Part shown: positions 4,613 through 6,568 of the stretch, in pieces
Position numbering within the stretch: position 1 is the first letter of the stretch
Layout of the letters: each line of letters opens with the position of its first letter
Assembly (NCBI GenBank): GCA_964653285.1
Contig: CAZZEX010000164.1
Span: 1 to 6,568, forward strand
DNA from: CAZZEX01 sp964653285
GTDB taxonomy: Bacteria; Chloroflexota; Anaerolineae; B4-G1
Direction of reading: 5' to 3'
DNA: 6,568 bases
Position numbers and translations under genes: made by a program
The notes under the pieces: generated by a model
What the model was told of the DNA's origin: nothing
The model's input: the letters and a program-made list of their open reading frames with translations, nothing else
The model's database searches: none

Positions 4613-6448
4613 TTACGCTGATTGGTCAGGGTTGTCAACCGTTGGCAAAGCGATGACGTCGGCCAGCAGTCCCAATTCACCTAGCGCGGCGACGAGGCGG
4701 GGCCAGTCCCGCTCGCGCACCAAAGCGGCCTTTGGCCCGACCTGCTCGCGGATGAGATGGCGGGTACGCGGGGAAGATGCGACCTGCGCCATCAGCCCCT
4801 CACTGGAGAGGCGCAGCAGCACCGTCTGCTCCAGCCGGGCCTCGGCCCCGCGAGCCTCCCAGCGCGTCAGCGCTGCCTCGACGAAGCGGGGCACGGGCGC
4901 GCCGGTTACCCGGCCCAGGAACTCGAGCACGCGCGCCACGGGGATGCCCTGCCGACGCGCGCGCTCCAGCGAGGTGGGGGTGAGCCGGTAGACAAAGGAG
5001 GCGCCACCCCCCTCAGTCCCTCCTGCGAGGGGGGAAGTCACCCAGTCGGCGACGCGGGCCAGTTGGAAGCGTTCGTAGCACCGGGCCGGAGGTGCGAGCA
5101 CGGTGAAATCAGACCTCAGAGCCATCGGCGCGGGTTCCGGTTCAGGCGGGGGTTCAGCCATGCCGAGGAAGGCCGCTCCTGCCAGGGTCAGGCGGAAGGC
5201 AGCAAGAGGCAAGAAGCAGGAGGCAGGAAGGAGGAGGCAGGAAGCAGGAGGCAGGAGGCAGGAGGCAGGAAGAGAGGTGAAGGGCGAGAGGCGAGGGGAA
5301 GCGGGCGTGAAATCCCGGTCTGTCCCCAGATCGGTCAGACCCAGCCAGGCCAGCGGCCCTGCGATCAGGTAGCGGACGAGCGATCCCTCGACGGCGTCCC
5401 AACTTTCGAAGCCGGAGAGATACGCGCCGGTGGCCGCATCGCGGATGTACCAGGTGGTGTAGTCGCCGCCGGGCCGCTGAAAATCGGGGTCAACCTGTTT
5501 GACGGCGGTGACGAAGTCGTCGAGTTTGTACCAGGTGTTCGGGCCGCACGCTTTCAGGTGCCGCAAGATGGCCTTTCGCGCCAGGAGCGGGTCGTTACGC
5601 CAGGCACCGGTATCCTCGGGATGGAGCGTGGGGACGTGAAACAGGTCGTTCCAGGTCGGGTCGTCCCGCCAGGCTTCGGCGAGCGCGGCCCGCTGCTGGT
5701 TGGTCGGAGATTGGAGCCAGGTGGCCACGGGGCCTGGGTCGGGACGGAGGTGACCGGAATCGGTCACGCGCAGCCATCCAAGACGCCGGACCAGGTGGCG
5801 CAGAAAGAGCAACCGCGCGGGGTCCGGATCGTGCAGACGACGGGCCACGTGGGCCTCATGGCGGGTAGGCCAGCCACCTGCGGGGCTCGGGCGCAACTGC
5901 TCATTTTGGAGGTAGGCCAACAGCGTGCCGGCATCGTCGAGGAGCGCCTCGCCGGCCGAGCGCACGGCGGGGGGCTCGGGGACCGGTTCGAGGGTGATGG
6001 CAGGCGGTTGGGTGGGGGAGGCTGGCAGGTGAGCCTGCAGTTCGGAGGGGGCGAAGATGACCTCGTAGGTTCCCTCAGGCCCTTGCTCGAAGGCGCGGGA
6101 GATAAAGCCACTGTACCAGAGTCCTTCGGCGGGGGAGATGGGCTCCTGCCAGGGTTGCTCTCGCTGCAGCCGGCCCGGCCCCATGGTGCGTACCTCCCCC
6201 CACTGGCGAGCGAAGACCCGCAGCGGCATCCGCCCTCCGGCAGCAAGGAGCGCCTCCAGCGCCTGGCGTTGGTCATCGGGAAGCGTATCCCAGGCACTGG
6301 TGATGGCCTCGGGCGCAGCCATCGCCTCGGCTAATTGGGCCGCCACGTCCCGCTGGCGGCTGGCCGTCAGTTCCACGCCCCAGAAGCGGGCGATGGTCCG
6401 CAGCCGGATCAGGTCGGTGTCCAGAAGGCATTGGTGAAGCGGGCGCAT
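4613..6448 (-). CDS. XPB/Ssl2 N-terminal-like (Helicase_C_3) domain protein, no helicase motifs
   Basis: A 611-residue protein of unknown function. The N-terminus (MRPLHQCLLDTDLIRLRTIA, then RFWGVEL) has the look of a conserved Chloroflexota family that I recall but cannot confirm. Residues about 440-590 (SDFTVLAPPARCYERFQLAR, then YRLTPTSLERARRQGIPVAR and LEFLGRVTGAPVPRFVEAAL) resemble the Helicase_C_3 domain, also found in actinobacterial proteins encoded beside XPB helicases. I see no Walker A or DEAD/H motif, so helicase activity is not supported; a DNA-associated or accessory role is inference. The frame extends to a GTG at 6484, but I place the start at the ATG at 6448, because a TATAAT with a 17-base spacer lies within the extension and the conserved-looking sequence begins at MRPL. 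There is no Shine-Dalgarno. Two repeat-encoded inserts interrupt the protein: a heptapeptide LPASCLL-type repeat (about 392-416), just before FRLTLAG, and TSPLAGGTEGGG (471-482) inside the C-terminal domain. The frame stays open through both. Confidence 0.85.
   Translation of the reverse strand: MRPLHQCLLDTDLIRLRTIARFWGVELTASRQRDVAAQLAEAMAAPEAITSAWDTLPDDQRQALEALLAAGGRMPLRVFARQWGEVRTMGPGRLQREQPWQEPISPAEGLWYSGFISRAFEQGPEGTYEVIFAPSELQAHLPASPTQPPAITLEPVPEPPAVRSAGEALLDDAGTLLAYLQNEQLRPSPAGGWPTRHEAHVARRLHDPDPARLLFLRHLVRRLGWLRVTDSGHLRPDPGPVATWLQSPTNQQRAALAEAWRDDPTWNDLFHVPTLHPEDTGAWRNDPLLARKAILRHLKACGPNTWYKLDDFVTAVKQVDPDFQRPGGDYTTWYIRDAATGAYLSGFESWDAVEGSLVRYLIAGPLAWLGLTDLGTDRDFTPASPRLSPFTSLPASCLLPPASCLLLPASCFLPLAAFRLTLAGAAFLGMAEPPPEPEPAPMALRSDFTVLAPPARCYERFQLARVADWVTSPLAGGTEGGGASFVYRLTPTSLERARRQGIPVARVLEFLGRVTGAPVPRFVEAALTRWEARGAEARLEQTVLLRLSSEGLMAQVASSPRTRHLIREQVGPKAALVRERDWPRLVAALGELGLLADVIALPTVDNPDQSA
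5007..5034. repeat. Short hairpin insert in the Helicase_C_3-like domain
   Basis: Perfect 8-bp arms CCCCCCTC (5007-5014) and GAGGGGGG (5027-5034) enclose a 12-base loop. The minus strand encodes roughly residues 471-482 (TSPLAGGTEGGG) between VADWV and SFVYRLT, where I would expect a short loop from my memory of the family. It is C/G-run-rich like the palindromes of the CHAT gene but has a different core, so it may be a separate family. Confidence 0.6.
5202..5271. repeat. Heptanucleotide microsatellite (GCAGGAG)n in a coding region
   Basis: Ten consecutive 7-base units fill the interval exactly. In order on the plus strand they are GCAAGAG, GCAAGAA, GCAGGAG, GCAGGAA, GGAGGAG, GCAGGAA, GCAGGAG three times, and GCAGGAA. 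A more degenerate 7-base rhythm (GAGAGGT, GAAGGGC, GAGAGGC, GAGGGGA) continues to about 5299. On the minus strand three units make seven codons, giving a repeating hydrophobic heptapeptide around LPASCLL at protein residues about 392-416. Because 7 is not divisible by 3, gain or loss of units other than in threes would shift the frame. Confidence 0.9.
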
Positions 6449-6457
6449 AGCGCGCTT

Positions 6458-6486
6458 ATTATAACCTGACCAGGATGAGACCACAA
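6458..6486 (-). promoter_or_regulatory. Sigma-70-type promoter giving a near-leaderless mRNA
   Basis: The minus strand has a perfect TATAAT (6458-6463) and a TTGTGG (6481-6486; three of six bases match the TTGACA consensus) separated by exactly 17 bases. The expected transcription start, about seven bases after the -10, falls at about 6451, only some three bases before the ATG at 6448. No Shine-Dalgarno is present. This arrangement, with the -10 box about 10 bases before the start codon, is the known signature of leaderless genes in several bacterial phyla. Confidence 0.6.
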
Positions 6487-6568
6487 GGGAATGACGAATG
6501 GTAACTGCTCAGTCAGCAATTCCCGTTTTGGGGTTGTTTACCAGCTCTCCGCACTGCGCATAAGCCCA
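6487..6568. other. Upstream flank, no gene seen
   Basis: This stretch lies upstream of the promoter of the XPB-like gene. It is visibly less GC-rich than the rest of the window, as expected for an intergenic region. The only structure I see is a weak 6-base inverted repeat (GGGAAT at 6487-6492, ATTCCC at 6519-6524) spaced 26 bases apart. It could be an operator, but this is within chance. Confidence 0.3.

Noticed and set aside
5207..5275. Hydrophobic LPASCLL stretch as a membrane segment or lipobox
   Set aside because: The peptide is a by-product of the 7-base DNA repeat, is internal, and is rich in Pro; nothing else in the protein suggests membrane location.
4757..6334. 525-codon open frame on the plus strand opposite the XPB-like gene
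   Set aside because: It is antisense to a gene with recognisable domains, its translation has no familiar motif, and long antisense frames are expected at this GC content.

Overview
The window is GC-rich. It carries three genes, all read from the minus strand, and fills much of the remaining space with short repeats. The gene families and the style of the repeats resemble uncultured Chloroflexota (Anaerolineae-like). This is an inference from protein style and repeat types; there is no marker gene here to prove it.

In transcription order (right to left): (1) 6448-4613 encodes a 611-residue protein whose C-terminal third resembles the XPB/Ssl2 N-terminal-type domain (Helicase_C_3 family). It is preceded by a TATAAT promoter so close to the ATG that the mRNA would be almost leaderless. 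(2) 4558-3893 encodes a CBS-CBS-ACT regulator of AcuB-like layout with a textbook Shine-Dalgarno, 54 bases downstream of the first gene. (3) After about 230 bases made largely of C/G-rich tandem repeats, 3663-211 encodes a 1150-residue STAND-type protein: CHAT protease with an inserted zinc ribbon, NB-ARC-like ATPase, winged-helix region, then about ten TPRs. The first 210 bases hold no convincing gene, only a tandem and inverted repeat that also forms the 3' end of the CHAT gene.

The three genes are co-directional, but no shared pathway is evident. The CHAT-STAND-TPR protein has the build of a self-contained sensor-switch-effector: TPRs sense, the ATPase switches, the cysteine protease acts. 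Related architectures are linked to bacterial conflict and regulated cell death.

The most striking pattern is that at least five different short repeats lie inside, or form the ends of, the two large reading frames without breaking them: a 17-bp-arm palindrome, a small CTTGC/GCAAG hairpin repeat, a heptanucleotide microsatellite, a C6TC/GAG6 hairpin, and the repeat that supplies the last ten codons and the stop of the CHAT gene. The heptanucleotide array could make its host gene phase-variable, because 7 is not a multiple of 3.
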